Assembly (NCBI RefSeq): GCF_032917945.1
Contig: NZ_CP136624.1
Coordinates: forward strand, 5,146,001 to 5,210,000
Direction: 5' to 3'
Origin: Bradyrhizobium sp. sBnM-33
GTDB lineage: Bacteria > Pseudomonadota > Alphaproteobacteria > Rhizobiales > Xanthobacteraceae
DNA: 64,000 nt
Shown: positions 1-9,455 of the stretch, in pieces
How positions within the stretch are numbered: position 1 is the first letter of the stretch
Layout of the letters: each line of letters begins with the position of its first letter
Position numbers and translations under genes: made by a program
Notes under the pieces: model-generated
The model's input: only the letters and a program-made list of their open reading frames with translations
Database searches by the model: none
Told to the model about the DNA's origin: nothing

Positions 1-130
1 TGAACGTGCGGCCGCCGCCAGCGCTGGATTAATACCCAGTCCCCCGAGCAGGGCGGTGGCTGCGCCAGCCGCGCCTGCGGCCTGAAGAAGGTCGCGCCTG
101 GTCGTTGCCGTTTTGTCAGTTCCGGACATC
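1..130 (-). CDS. N-terminus of a Tat-exported protein (partial)
   Basis: An open frame runs leftward from an ATG at 128-130 and leaves the window. The 43 visible residues begin MSGTDKTATTRRDLLQAAGA and continue into an Ala/Gly/Leu-rich stretch ending in ALAAAARS. This is a twin-arginine signal peptide: the RRDLLQ motif, a weakly hydrophobic core and an AxA-like cleavage site. The mature part lies outside, so the function cannot be given; such leaders usually belong to cofactor-containing periplasmic enzymes that are exported folded. Confidence 0.6.
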
Positions 131-281
131 GTTTGCTCCCTCGCTTGTCGTTTGTTATCGCCGTCGGCGTCGATTGCACGCACCGCGGATCGAGGCAGTC
201 TTTCACACTCGGCGCGTTTCCGCCACCGGATGACTTGATCGTCGGTACCAATGAGCGCCGGGAGACTTTGGTCTCGTCACT

Positions 282-793
282 TCACTGCGCTGCAACGAGG
301 CCCTCGATCTCGCCGAGCAGTTCTTGCCACGCCGCATCGATTTCGTCCGACCAGTCCGGCCCGGCGATTTCGCGTAGCGTCTGCGCGATGATGCCGAAGA
401 ACGCGACGAACAATTCACGGGGCGTGCCAGCGCATGATCCGCCAAAGTGTGCGCGGTTTGGCGACAAGATCATGCGCTGATTCAAGAGAATAGCGCGCGA
501 TCGGACGCAAAACCGGCTTCCACTTTTGCTGATCGCGCGCGGGCATCGTGCGAGAAAACTTCCGATCCGATCAGGCGGAAATGGCCGCGGCGTTCGCCGG
601 CGAAATCCAGCATGGCCTCGATCGTGAGGGCCAGCATCGAGCCCTTGACGAGTTCGCTGCCCTCGGTCCGAAACATCGTCCGCGCTTCGGGATGCGCCTT
701 GAAGAGGCGGCGATAGACCAGCGGGGTCAGATCTTCGCAGCGCTCGGCGGCCAGTTCAAAACTTCGCTCGATCGGATTTGACGATGCCGTCAT
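282..793 (-). pseudogene. Single-domain globin gene split by a palindromic repeat insertion
   Basis: Two consecutive minus-strand frames together give one globin. The 5' part (from ATG 791-793) carries the helical segment with FKAHPEARTMFRTEGSEL and ends its homology at GSEVFSHDA; His82 there fits the proximal haem ligand of flavohaemoglobin-like globins. The 3' part resumes with GTPRELFVAFFGIIAQTLRE and ends EGLVAAQ at 282. Between them lie 111 bp (430-540) of two palindromic repeat units that bring a stop codon at 482-484 and a frame change. Joined, the product would be about 133 residues, normal for a single-domain globin. Globin identity is my recognition of the pattern. The gene should be non-functional unless the truncated first part has a role. 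Confidence 0.65.
430..540. repeat. Palindromic repeat doublet inserted in the globin gene
   Basis: Two 48-bp units lie head to tail with 15 bp between them. Unit 430-477 is bounded by perfect 10-bp inverted repeats, gcgcatgatc and gatcatgcgc. Unit 493-540 is bounded by gcgcgcgatc and gatcgcgcgc. Each core holds a version of the aaaaccggcttccacttt sequence typical of the very common intergenic palindromes of Rhizobiales. Such elements are normally intergenic, so the location inside a gene is unusual. Confidence 0.8.
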
Positions 794-813
794 TGTCGTT
801 TGCGATCGTCTCG

Positions 814-843
814 AAAAAAAAAGCAGGGCACCAAGCCCTGCTC
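814..843 (-). terminator. Rho-independent terminator, minus strand
   Basis: An 8-bp stem (822-829 with 835-842, agcagggc / gccctgct) with a short loop is followed on the minus strand by nine T residues (814-822 on the plus strand are A). It lies just upstream of the globin start, so it would stop transcription coming from the right, where no convincing gene is seen. That leaves open a small RNA or a short unrecognised gene in 850-1000. Confidence 0.7.
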
Positions 844-1255
844 AAAAATTGTGTCGACCCTTAATTTCCCCGAAAATTGAGATTTGATCTTGATTGTCGA
901 GGCGACGCTGCTTGTGCGCGTCAGGGCTCCTCCCGAGACTTGGACCACCAAGCTTTGCCTCTCGGCAAGCCTAAGCTTGAATTGGTAGACCATCTTTTTC
1001 GTCTTGTCACCATTTTCGGCAACGTTTGTTCAAAATTCCAGCACTCTGCGAAATGATTGGGAATTTACGACTGAAGGTTGTGGATTTAGCCCCAATTCGC
1101 CCGAGGCTTGGTATCAGGGTAGGGCGCCCTCCAAATGCTGCAAAACGCATCGCTTTTCGCCAGGTTTATTCCTTGAAGCTGCAACATAGTTCCGGGAACC
1201 TGTTCTCGACTTCGGACACCAAGGGTGATTAAGGTCTGAGGCGGATAGGTTTGCG
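844..1255. other. Gene-free interval upstream of the copper cluster
   Basis: No reading frame here has convincing coding character. The only structured item is the minus-strand terminator at its left edge. The right part (about 1180-1255) should contain the promoter of the DUF2946 gene, but I could not identify a clear operator. Confidence 0.4.
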
Positions 1256-1627
1256 ATGCGCCGACGGCTGAAGAATTTCCTGCCAATCGTCCTGATTGCT
1301 CTGGTGGTGCAGATTTTTGCACCGATCGGCGCATGCTGGGCGGCGAGCATCGCAAGCTCCGATCCGCTCGCCGGCGCCGTGATCTGCCACGGCAACGGTG
1401 CGCCCGGTGCAGGGCAGAGCGATCAGGCCAACCACCGCGCGCATGACGGATGCTGTTCGGTTTGCAGCATGCTGCACACCGGTGCGCCGGTCGATGGGCC
1501 GCAGACTGCGGCGGTCGACGTCGATCGGGTTGCCAAGCGGGTGGCCTGGTTCGATTTTGCTTTCCGGCTGACGAATGCTAGAGCCGGCAGCCAAGCGCAG
1601 GCGCGCGCCCCTCCCTCCATTTCCTGA
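1256..1627 (+). CDS. DUF2946-like secreted Cys/His protein
   Basis: A 123-residue protein with a signal peptide (MRRRLKNFLPIVLIALVVQI, cleavage after ACWA). The mature part has a CHG motif and a HDGCCSVCSM cluster, a possible metal site. Members of the DUF2946 family are commonly encoded beside TonB-dependent copper receptors, and a receptor gene follows 93 bp downstream. In Bradyrhizobium a copper-starvation operon, pcuABCDE, encodes periplasmic proteins, a TonB receptor and a PCuAC chaperone. This gene may correspond to the small periplasmic component at its start, but that equivalence is inference. Confidence 0.7.
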   Translation: MRRRLKNFLPIVLIALVVQIFAPIGACWAASIASSDPLAGAVICHGNGAPGAGQSDQANHRAHDGCCSVCSMLHTGAPVDGPQTAAVDVDRVAKRVAWFDFAFRLTNARAGSQAQARAPPSIS

Positions 1628-1720
1628 CGAGCTGGAACACCCAATGACCGGTGCGGCGACAGCCGTGCCGGTTGGTGCAGTCATTCAAGCCGGCCGAAGA
1701 GCTGGCGTCAGGAATATCTT

Positions 1721-4102
1721 ATGTATCGTTATCACGCCTTGGGTGGCGCGAGCCTGCTTGTGCTTGGCAGCGCGCTATCCCTTGACCCGTCGAATGCGAC
1801 CGCCCAAACGGCATTGCCGGCGGTCACCGTCGATGCGCCGCGCACCGCGACCGCCAGACCTGCGGCCCGAAAGCCGGCCGTTCGTGCATCTGCCCGGACG
1901 CAGGCAAGGCCACCTTCGGCCAACCCGGCGCCTGCCGCGTCGTCGCTAATAGCGGGCATTACCCCGAGCGTGGCGCGCGCGCTCCTTTACCAGGCGCCCA
2001 ATGGTCAGACCGAAACCACCATCGATCGCAGCCGGTTCGAGAACCGGCCGTCATTCTCCGTGGCCGACGTGCTGCGCGAGAGTCCCGGTATCTCTGTGAA
2101 ACAGGGCAACGGGCCGCGCGATGTCGGCATTTCCATCCGCGGCTCCAATGCCCGCAACGGCTTTGGTATCCGCAATCTGGTGATCTTTGACGACGGCTTT
2201 CCGGTTACGCAGCCGGACGGGCTTTCCCGCAGCGACCTGATCGACCCCAAGGCCTATGGCGCGATCGACGTGATCCGCGGGCCATCGTCGGCGCTCTATG
2301 GCAATTATGCAACCGGCGGCGCGCTCAATTTCCGCACCCGCCCGGGCCGAACCATCGACGGTATCGAATACGGCGTCGATGGCGGCAGCTTCGGTTATCT
2401 CAACAATTATCTCGCCGCGGGCAAGCAGGTCGGCAATTTCGAGTACTCGCTGTTTGCCAGCGACGCGCGCGGCGACGGATTTATCGGCAATAGCTGGTTC
2501 AATACCCAGACGGTGAATTTTCTCGGCACCTTGCACGCGACGCCTGACGATCGCTTCACGGTCAAGTTCATCAACAACAATCTCGACACAAGGCTGCCGC
2601 TCCGCCAGACGCTCAGCCAGTATTATCAAAATCCGTTTCAGCAGGGCTGCACGACGGGCGCGACCGCCGCGCCCGGATGCCCGACGGTGCCATTGTTCAT
2701 CAATGGCTTTAACGGCACGACAACACCTCAGACCGCTACTCAGGCAGGCCTTGGCCGTGACGACAGGCGAACGATCATCGGCGGGCGATGGGAGCATGAT
2801 TTCGACAACACGACGACCTGGCGCAACCAGTTCGTGTTCGACGACCGCAACATCAATCAGCCGACCGGCGCCACCAGCGCGATCGGCGATTTTCCGTCGT
2901 ACAACTACATGAGCGATATCACCAAGCGCGGTGAAATTCTCGGCTTGGAGTCCACCACCTATTTCGGTGCCTTTTACAACACGCTGACCGCGTCGAGCGA
3001 CTCGAGATTCGTGATGCCAGGCGGTAACGCGACGCTGGGCAGGCTGCAGAGCAATACCTGGAGCGAGACCACGAACTACGGCGTTCGCGCGCGCGAAGAA
3101 TTGAAGCTGACCCCGCAACTGACCGCCATTGCTGGCATCGGCTGGGAAACCACGCACCTGAAGGGGATCAATACCGCCTATAATTACGGAACTTCGCCGG
3201 TTCCGAACCCGACGATCATCCCCACGACCGCCGACCGGCAATTCCAGAACACAGCGCCCGAGCTGGCGTTAGTCTACAAGCTGAATCCCGAGTGGCTGTT
3301 CCGTGCGCGTGCCGCTACTGGATACGGCACGCCGCAGGTCAACAACTTGTTCGTCCTTTCGGACGGTAGCCCCGGCAATAACACACAGCTCCAGACGCAA
3401 AAGAACCTTGGTTACGATCTCGGCTTCGACTGGACGCCAAACAGCGCGCTCAAGTTCAGTGCGACCGGCTTCTATGAGTTCTTCCGCAACGAACTGGTGA
3501 GCCAGGCGACACGCACAGCCGGCGTCAGTTACATGTTCAACGCACCGCGATCCGAGCATCGCGGGGTGGAGCTAGCCGCTGACTGGAAATTCTATCCCGG
3601 CTGGCGATTCACTGCGGCCTATACCTATCTCGATCAGTACTACACCGAATATACGGAAGACATCAGAAGCCAAGGCGCAGGCGGGACGGTTTTCAGCTTC
3701 AACCGTGCGGGCAACAAGATTCCCGGCATCTCGCCGCACGAACTAACCGCGCGGCTCGGCTATGAGCAGATGTGGGGACCGCTTGCCGGCCTCGGAGCGT
3801 TTGTCGAGGTGCAGTGGAAAGACTCGTTCTGGATGGACAACGCCAATTTGCAGAAGGCGCCAGGCTATGAGCTGGTCAATCTCAACGTGCACTACACGAC
3901 GGACCTCGTGTCCGATTACTTCAGGTCCTTGAGCATGTATGTCGAAGTCAGGAACGTGTTCGACCGGACCTACATTGCCTCCGCCAACAATCTCGGCAAT
4001 TCGGTCACGGCCGGCGGCATTCAAGGTCTCAGCACGAGCGGTACGATCTACGCCGGCTCGCCGCGCGCGTTCATTGCCGGAATGAAGCTGGCGTTCAAAT
4101 GA
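1721..4102 (+). CDS. TonB-dependent outer-membrane receptor, probably for copper
   Basis: A 793-residue receptor with a signal peptide ending NATAQ, then an Ala/Pro/Arg-rich linker (about 30-85). A plug domain follows with typical motifs (FSVADVLRESPGISV, RDVGISIRGSNARNGFGIR, AIDVIRGPSSALYGNYATGG), then a 22-strand-type barrel ending in an aromatic terminal strand (AFIAGMKLAFK). It would import a ligand across the outer membrane using TonB energy. Copper as substrate is inferred from the neighbours: the DUF2946 protein before it and a PCuAC chaperone after it. The stop overlaps a spurious ATG of the next frame; the next real start is 30 bp downstream, consistent with an operon. Confidence 0.9.
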   Translation: MYRYHALGGASLLVLGSALSLDPSNATAQTALPAVTVDAPRTATARPAARKPAVRASARTQARPPSANPAPAASSLIAGITPSVARALLYQAPNGQTETTIDRSRFENRPSFSVADVLRESPGISVKQGNGPRDVGISIRGSNARNGFGIRNLVIFDDGFPVTQPDGLSRSDLIDPKAYGAIDVIRGPSSALYGNYATGGALNFRTRPGRTIDGIEYGVDGGSFGYLNNYLAAGKQVGNFEYSLFASDARGDGFIGNSWFNTQTVNFLGTLHATPDDRFTVKFINNNLDTRLPLRQTLSQYYQNPFQQGCTTGATAAPGCPTVPLFINGFNGTTTPQTATQAGLGRDDRRTIIGGRWEHDFDNTTTWRNQFVFDDRNINQPTGATSAIGDFPSYNYMSDITKRGEILGLESTTYFGAFYNTLTASSDSRFVMPGGNATLGRLQSNTWSETTNYGVRAREELKLTPQLTAIAGIGWETTHLKGINTAYNYGTSPVPNPTIIPTTADRQFQNTAPELALVYKLNPEWLFRARAATGYGTPQVNNLFVLSDGSPGNNTQLQTQKNLGYDLGFDWTPNSALKFSATGFYEFFRNELVSQATRTAGVSYMFNAPRSEHRGVELAADWKFYPGWRFTAAYTYLDQYYTEYTEDIRSQGAGGTVFSFNRAGNKIPGISPHELTARLGYEQMWGPLAGLGAFVEVQWKDSFWMDNANLQKAPGYELVNLNVHYTTDLVSDYFRSLSMYVEVRNVFDRTYIASANNLGNSVTAGGIQGLSTSGTIYAGSPRAFIAGMKLAFK

Positions 4103-4131
4103 TCGGACAACAACACAAGAGGAGTAAAGCC

Positions 4132-5346
4132 ATGCTGCGAATGAGCCTGCTCGCGACGCTCGCTTTCTCGCTTTGCCAAAGCGCAGCGAACGCGCAAATG
4201 AGCCATCATCAGCATGCCTCGGAAGCGGCGTGCGAGGAGGTCGCCTTGCGCTGCGCGTCGAAGGTCACGCCGGCCTTCGCGCCGGATGGAACGCTGTGGC
4301 TCGCCTGGATGGCGGGGGGCCAGATATCGGTGGCAAGTTCGAAGGATGGCGGCCGGAGCTTTGCCGCGCCGGTGCAGGTGACCAAGGAGAAGCTCAAGCT
4401 CGATTGGGGCCCGGATGCCCGACCCCAGATCGTCGTCGAGAAGAACGGCGGCATTGCACTTGCGTTTTCGCTCTTCAGGGACAAGGCGTTCAACGGCCAG
4501 GTGCTCACCACGAGATCGGCCGATGGCGGCCAAAGCTTTGCCGAGTTGCGGCCGATCACGTCGAGCAACGAGAGCCAGCGCTTTGTCGCGCTCGGCCTCG
4601 ATGCGGATGGTTTGGTGTTTGCGGCCTGGATCGACAAGCGCAACCGGGTGCCCGCGCAGCGGGAGGGCAGGAAATACGAAGGGGCAGGGCTGTTCTTCGC
4701 GTCATCGAAGGACGGCGGCGCGACCTATTCCGAGACGCACCTCGCAGCCGACAACACCTGCGAATGCTGCCGGCTCGGCCTCGCGTTCGCAGGTCCGGGC
4801 CGTCCCGTGGTGGTGTTCAGGAACATCTTCGAAGGCGGTGTGCGGGATCACGCGATCATGACGTTCGCCGATCGGGCGATGCCGGGCGAAGTTCGCCGCG
4901 TCAGCAATGACGACTGGCAGATCGCCGCGTGCCCGCATCATGGTCCGAGTCTTTCCATCTCGTTCGCGGGCACTTACCACGTGACCTGGTACACCAATGG
5001 CAAGGCCCGCAAGGGGCTGTTCTATGCCCGCTCGCAAGACGAGGGTCGCACGTTCTCCGATCCGCTTCCGCTCGGCCGCGCCGACCGCAATCCGACGCGA
5101 CCTTACGTTCTTGCCGGGCCGCACGGCACCACCATGGTCTGGAAGGAGTTCGACGGCGAAAAGACTGCGGTGAACGCGATGACCTCGCATGATGAGGGCA
5201 AGAGCTGGTCAACGCCGGTCGCGATTGCCACGACGACGGATACGTCCGACCACCCGCTGCTGGTCAGCGACGGGCAGAAGACCTACCTGTCCTGGATGAC
5301 CAAGGCCGACGGATATCGCCTTCTGCCGATCGGAGATGGAACATGA
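4132..5346 (+). CDS. Exported sialidase-like (Asp-box) beta-propeller protein
   Basis: A 404-residue protein. The ATG at 4132 is preferred over 4099 because it follows an AGAGGAG site and begins directly with a signal peptide (MLRMSLLATLAFSLCQSAANA). The mature part starts with a His-rich MSHHQHAS stretch and holds five Asp-box repeats (SKDGGRSF, SADGGQSF, SKDGGATY, SQDEGRTF, SHDEGKSW), the mark of BNR/sialidase-fold propellers. A CECC motif lies near residue 205. The Arg triad needed for sialidase activity was not identified, so a binding rather than hydrolytic role is likely. Its place in the copper cluster and the Cys/His content suggest metal handling, but this is inference. Confidence 0.75.
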   Translation: MLRMSLLATLAFSLCQSAANAQMSHHQHASEAACEEVALRCASKVTPAFAPDGTLWLAWMAGGQISVASSKDGGRSFAAPVQVTKEKLKLDWGPDARPQIVVEKNGGIALAFSLFRDKAFNGQVLTTRSADGGQSFAELRPITSSNESQRFVALGLDADGLVFAAWIDKRNRVPAQREGRKYEGAGLFFASSKDGGATYSETHLAADNTCECCRLGLAFAGPGRPVVVFRNIFEGGVRDHAIMTFADRAMPGEVRRVSNDDWQIAACPHHGPSLSISFAGTYHVTWYTNGKARKGLFYARSQDEGRTFSDPLPLGRADRNPTRPYVLAGPHGTTMVWKEFDGEKTAVNAMTSHDEGKSWSTPVAIATTTDTSDHPLLVSDGQKTYLSWMTKADGYRLLPIGDGT

Positions 5347-5849
5347 AACGCCTCCTGCTCGCCGCACTATTCCTCGTTGCGTATCTGGGCGCCGCGCCCG
5401 GAGCCGGGACGCCGTCCGAGCTCACGCTCAAGCCGTTCGTGCGGGGAAGCTGGCAGGACGTGCTACGTTCGCATGCCGGGCGGCCGACGCTGGTGCATCT
5501 CTGGGGCGTCACCTGCGGTCCTTGCAAGGTCGAACTGCCGCTGCTCGGACAATTCATGAAGGATCATTCCGAGATCGACGTTGTGATGATCAGCGCCGAC
5601 CTTGTTCCGAATCTGGACAGCGCAACGCGTGCGATGCTGGAGAAGGCCGGGCTCGGTAAAGCGGAGAACTGGATTTTCAGCGACGGCTTCGTCGAACGCC
5701 TCCGGTTCGAGATAGATCCCGCCTGGCAGGGGGATATCCCGCGCACGCTCCTGATCGGGCAGGATGGAACCGTGACCACAATCGAAGGTTCGGCCGAAAT
5801 AGCGGACCTCGAAAAATGGTTGGTTCAGCAAAAAGCCGCGAACAAATAA
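5343..5849 (+). CDS. TlpA/ResA-like periplasmic thioredoxin
   Basis: A 168-residue protein with an N-terminal signal or anchor (MKRLLLAALFLVAYLGAAPG) and a thioredoxin fold. The active site reads WGVTCGPCKVELP, giving the redox pair CGPC, followed by the FMKDHSEIDVVMISAD strand-helix typical of TlpA-like proteins. Its ATG overlaps the preceding stop by four bases (ATGA), so translation is coupled. Relatives reduce cysteines of apo-cytochrome oxidase or copper chaperones, which fits a copper and cytochrome-oxidase maturation cluster. The precise partner cannot be read from the sequence. Confidence 0.85.
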   Translation: MKRLLLAALFLVAYLGAAPGAGTPSELTLKPFVRGSWQDVLRSHAGRPTLVHLWGVTCGPCKVELPLLGQFMKDHSEIDVVMISADLVPNLDSATRAMLEKAGLGKAENWIFSDGFVERLRFEIDPAWQGDIPRTLLIGQDGTVTTIEGSAEIADLEKWLVQQKAANK

Positions 5850-5899
5850 GGACGCAATCCCGCTATTGTGAACATGAACGTTGCATTCTCACGTTAATG

Positions 5900-5925
5900 C
5901 AACGGCGGCCCTCGGCCGTCCGTTG
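5900..5925. terminator. GC-rich hairpin between the thioredoxin and PCuAC genes
   Basis: A hairpin of the form caacgg-cggcc/ggccg-tccgttg lies 50 bp past the thioredoxin stop. No T-run follows, so it could be a processing or stability element, a weak terminator or part of the PCuAC leader. Confidence 0.35.
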
Positions 5926-5959
5926 TGCCGGCCATACTTCATAGATCGAAAGACATCCG

Positions 5960-6484
5960 ATGAAACCTGTCTTGCCAATCTTCGCCTTCGCCACCCTGTT
6001 TGCTCTCCTGGGCACGCCCGCGCACGCCCAGGAGGTCAAGGCCGGAGACCTCGTCATCACGCAAGCCTGGAGCCGCGCTACACCGAGCGGTGCAAAAATC
6101 GCCGGCGGCTATCTGACCGTCGAGAACAAGGGCGGTGCGCCGGACAAGCTCGTTGGCGGCTCAGGCGATAACATCGGCAAGGTCGAGATTCACGAGATGG
6201 CCATGAAAAACGGCGTCATGACGATGCGGCCGCTCGACAAGGGCCTGCCGATCGAGCCGGGCAAGACCGTCAAGCTCGCGCCGGGCGGTTATCATCTGAT
6301 GCTGATGGATCTCAAGCAGCCCTTCAAGCAGGGCGACAAAGTGCCGGTCACGCTTGAATTCGAGAAGGCTGGAAAAGTAACGTTGTCGCTCGACGTCCAG
6401 GGCGTCGGTGCGCAGGGGCCGGCAGGCGCGGATCACTCAGGCCATATGGGAATGAAGCACGATCATTCCGGCATGAAGAAATAG
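5960..6484 (+). CDS. PCuAC-type periplasmic copper chaperone
   Basis: A 174-residue protein with a signal peptide (cleaved after AHA) and the PCuAC copper site: His78, Met89, His112 and Met114 in the contexts EIHEM, MTMRP and YHLMLMDL. A flexible C-terminal tail rich in His and Met (HSGHMGMKHDHSGMKK) can bind additional copper. Such proteins deliver Cu(I) to the CuA or CuB sites of cytochrome oxidase, often with Sco or thioredoxin partners. The Bradyrhizobium homologue PcuC has this role. It is probably the last gene of the copper cluster and is followed by an intergenic repeat. Confidence 0.92.
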   Translation: MKPVLPIFAFATLFALLGTPAHAQEVKAGDLVITQAWSRATPSGAKIAGGYLTVENKGGAPDKLVGGSGDNIGKVEIHEMAMKNGVMTMRPLDKGLPIEPGKTVKLAPGGYHLMLMDLKQPFKQGDKVPVTLEFEKAGKVTLSLDVQGVGAQGPAGADHSGHMGMKHDHSGMKK

Positions 6485-6505
6485 GAAGCGGCTTGCGGGG
6501 AATTT

Positions 6506-6630
6506 GTAGGATGGGTAGAGCCAACGGGTCCGGCCTTTGGCCGGCCCGATGATAAACTCCGCGAAACCCATCATCGCATGAATCCGTGTCGCGGGCATGA
6601 TGGGTATCGCTTTCGCTCCACCCATCCTAC
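6506..6630. repeat. 125-bp inverted-repeat element (gtaggatgggt family)
   Basis: The element has terminal inverted repeats of about 16 bp (gtaggatgggtagagc at 6506 and gctccacccatcctac ending at 6630) and further internal symmetry around aaacccatcatcgcatga. It fills most of the 294-bp gap between the PCuAC gene and proS. Elements starting this way are scattered through Bradyrhizobiaceae genomes. No coding capacity is seen. Confidence 0.75.
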
Positions 6631-6778
6631 GGATTGGGAAACCAACAATTCACCGTCAAAACGACCGACAAATCGGCGTTTTCAGCGGCTTTTTCGCGGC
6701 TTCCGGCCTTGTGTTTTCGCAGCCGATCCGGTTTCACTGCACCTCTTCCGGTAGCCCACTGATTCCTCGAGTTGTCCC

Positions 6779-8098
6779 ATGCGGTTGTCGCGGTTTTTTC
6801 TACCCATCCTGAAAGAGAATCCGAAAGAGGCGGAGATCGTCTCGCATCGGCTGATGCTACGCGCCGGCATGATGCGGCAGGAGGCGGCCGGCATTTACGC
6901 CTGGCTGCCGCTGGGCTTCCGGGTTTTGAAGAAGATCGAGCAAATCGTCCGCGAGGAGCAGGACCGCGCTGGCGCCCTGGAACTGTTGATGCCGACGCTG
7001 CAGCTCGCCGACCTCTGGCGCGAGAGCGGCCGCTACGACGCCTATGGTCCGGAAATGCTGCGCATCAGCGACCGCCACAAGCGCGAGTTGCTGTATGGGC
7101 CGACCAATGAGGAAATGATCACCGAGATTTTTCGCGCCTACATCAAATCCTACCGGAGCCTGCCGCTTAATCTCTATCACATCCAGTGGAAGTTCCGCGA
7201 CGAGCAGCGCCCGCGCTTCGGTGTGATGCGCGGCCGCGAGTTCCTGATGAAGGATGCCTACTCCTTCGACATCGACGAGGCGGCGGCGCGCCGTTCATAT
7301 AACCGGATGTTCGTCGCTTACCTGCGCACCTTTGCGCGTATGGGATTGAAGGCGATCCCGATGCGCGCCGAGACCGGCCCGATCGGCGGCGATCTCAGCC
7401 ATGAATTCATCGTGCTCGCGGAAACCGGCGAGTCCGGCGTGTTCTGCAACAGCGACGTGCTGAACCTGCCGATCCCGCCGGACGATGTCGATTACGACGG
7501 CGATCTGACTGACATCATCAAGCAATGGACGTCGGTCTATGCCGCAACCGAGGACGTCCACGATGCCGCTCGTTACGAGCGCGAAGTGCCGGCCGACAAG
7601 CGCGTCAACACCCGCGGCATCGAGGTCGGCCAGATCTTCTATTTCGGCACCAAATATTCCGATGCGATGAAGGCACTGGTCGCCGGCCCTGACGGCGTCG
7701 ACGTGCCGATCCATGGCGGCTCCTACGGCGTCGGGGTCTCGCGGCTGGTCGGCGCTATCATCGAGGCCTGCCACGACGATGCCGGCATCAAATGGCCGGA
7801 GGCGGTGGCGCCGTTCACGGCTGTGATCTTGAACCTGAAGCAGGGGGATGCTGCCGTCGACGGCGCCTGCGAGAAGCTTTATCGCGAGCTTCAGGCCAAG
7901 GGTGTCGATGTGCTTTATGACGATACCGACCAGCGGGCCGGCGCGAAATTCGCGGCCGCCGACCTAATCGGCATCCCCTGGCAGATACTGGTCGGGCCGA
8001 AGGGCCTCGCCGAGGGCAAGCTCGAGATCAAGCGGCGCAGCGACGGCTCGCGCGAGAATCTCAGTCCGGCGGAAGTGGTGGCGAAGATCGCGGGATAA
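6779..8098 (+). CDS. proS: Prolyl-tRNA synthetase, short form without the editing insert
   Basis: A 439-residue class II synthetase charging tRNA-Pro. It has the motif 2 region ([26 protein letters not shown]) and motif 3 ([14 protein letters not shown]), then an anticodon-binding domain ([23 protein letters not shown]). Bacterial ProRS with the internal INS editing domain is near 570 residues, so this short alphaproteobacterial form lacks that domain and depends on free-standing deacylases for proofreading. A YbaK-family protein encoded at 20488-20955 could be one of these. The start follows the intergenic repeat by about 150 bp. Confidence 0.97.
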   Translation: MRLSRFFLPILKENPKEAEIVSHRLMLRAGMMRQEAAGIYAWLPLGFRVLKKIEQIVREEQDRAGALELLMPTLQLADLWRESGRYDAYGPEMLRISDRHKRELLYGPTNEEMITEIFRAYIKSYRSLPLNLYHIQWKFRDEQRPRFGVMRGREFLMKDAYSFDIDEAAARRSYNRMFVAYLRTFARMGLKAIPMRAETGPIGGDLSHEFIVLAETGESGVFCNSDVLNLPIPPDDVDYDGDLTDIIKQWTSVYAATEDVHDAARYEREVPADKRVNTRGIEVGQIFYFGTKYSDAMKALVAGPDGVDVPIHGGSYGVGVSRLVGAIIEACHDDAGIKWPEAVAPFTAVILNLKQGDAAVDGACEKLYRELQAKGVDVLYDDTDQRAGAKFAAADLIGIPWQILVGPKGLAEGKLEIKRRSDGSRENLSPAEVVAKIAG

Positions 8099-8167
8099 GA
8101 TATCCACCGCGGCTGATATGTTGGCCAATACGGCCACATTTGGCCCGAATCATGGGATTATCGAGTA

Positions 8168-9448
8168 ATGGATGAGACCATGAACGAGACAGCCCGAACT
8201 CCGCCTTTTGCGCCCTTCGAATGGCTGCTGTCGGGGCGTTACCTGCGGGCGCGTCGCAAGGAAGGATTCATTTCCGTCATCGCCGGCTTTTCGTTCCTCG
8301 GCATCATGCTCGGCGTTGCCACGCTGATCATCGTGATGGCCGTGATGAACGGCTTCCGCAAGGAACTGCTGGACAAGATACTCGGGCTGAACGGCCACAT
8401 CTTGGTGCAGCCCTTGGAATCGCCGCTGACCGACTGGAAGGATGTCGCCGAGCGCATCAGCCAGGTCGAGGGCATCCGCCTTGCCGCGCCTGTTGTGGAC
8501 GGTCAGGCGCTGGCGTCTTCCGCTTTCAACGCCGCCGGCGTTTTGGTGCGTGGCATGCGCTCTGCGGACCTCAATAACCTCACCTCGATCGCCAAGAACA
8601 TCAAGCAGGGCACGCTGGAAGGTTTTGACGAGGGGCAGGGCGTCATCATCGGACGCCGGCTCGCCGATCAATTGTCGCTGCATGCCGGCGACACCATCAC
8701 GTTGGTTGCGCCCAAGGGCGCGGTGACGCCGATGGGTACGACGCCGCGCATCAAGCCCTACAAGGTGGCGGCCGTGTTCGAGATCGGCATGTCGGAATAT
8801 GACGCCAGCTTCGTGTTCATGCCGCTGCCGGAGTCGCAGGCCTATTTCAACCGCAAGGACGACGTCACCGCGATCGAGATATTCACTACCAACCCCGATC
8901 GAATCGATGCATTCCGCAAGAGCGTGACGGAGGCGGCCGGGCGGCCCGTGTTCCTGGTCGATTGGCGGCAACGGAACTCGACCTTCTTCAACGCGCTTCA
9001 GGTCGAGCGCAACGTGATGTTTTTGATCCTGACCATGATCGTGCTGGTTGCCGCGCTCAACATCGTCTCCGGCCTGATTATGCTGGTCAAGGACAAGGGC
9101 CAGGACATCGCCATCCTGCGCACCATGGGCGCCTCGCAGGGCTCGATCATGCGGATCTTCCTGATCACGGGCGCTGCGATCGGTGTGGTCGGCACGCTGA
9201 CCGGATTTTTCGTCGGCATGCTGATCTGCCTGAATATCGAATCGATTCGGCAGTTCCTGTCCTGGATGACCAACACCGAATTGTTCTCGCCGGAACTCTA
9301 TTTCCTCTCGCGCCTGCCGGCCGAGATCGATTTCGGCGAGACCACTGCGGTGGTGATCATGGCGCTGACGCTGTCGTTCCTGGCAACGCTCTATCCGTCC
9401 TGGCGCGCCGCGCGCCTCGATCCCGTCGACGCGCTCCGGTACGAGTGA
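8168..9448 (+). CDS. lolC: Lipoprotein-releasing system permease LolC/LolE
   Basis: A 426-residue inner-membrane protein with the LolC/E layout: an N-terminal cytoplasmic stretch ([26 protein letters not shown]), one membrane helix, a large periplasmic domain (about 60-280), then three helices in the FtsX/MacB-like C-terminus (residues about 283-415) ending [12 protein letters not shown]. With LolD it extracts outer-membrane lipoproteins from the inner membrane and hands them to LolA. Only one permease gene is present, as is usual for alphaproteobacteria, where one LolF-like protein may replace both LolC and LolE. lolD follows after 7 bp. Confidence 0.93.
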   Translation: MDETMNETARTPPFAPFEWLLSGRYLRARRKEGFISVIAGFSFLGIMLGVATLIIVMAVMNGFRKELLDKILGLNGHILVQPLESPLTDWKDVAERISQVEGIRLAAPVVDGQALASSAFNAAGVLVRGMRSADLNNLTSIAKNIKQGTLEGFDEGQGVIIGRRLADQLSLHAGDTITLVAPKGAVTPMGTTPRIKPYKVAAVFEIGMSEYDASFVFMPLPESQAYFNRKDDVTAIEIFTTNPDRIDAFRKSVTEAAGRPVFLVDWRQRNSTFFNALQVERNVMFLILTMIVLVAALNIVSGLIMLVKDKGQDIAILRTMGASQGSIMRIFLITGAAIGVVGTLTGFFVGMLICLNIESIRQFLSWMTNTELFSPELYFLSRLPAEIDFGETTAVVIMALTLSFLATLYPSWRAARLDPVDALRYE

Positions 9449-9455
9449 GGACGAG

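Noticed and set aside
790..993. A 67-codon minus-strand frame
   Set aside because: It runs through the terminator stem and into the globin start; no ribosome site or homology. A small RNA is a better reading of this interval.
2051..3241. A 396-codon minus-strand frame inside the TonB receptor gene
   Set aside because: It is the mirror of a strongly coding plus-strand gene with recognisable domains; long antisense frames are expected at this GC content and its translation has no domain pattern.
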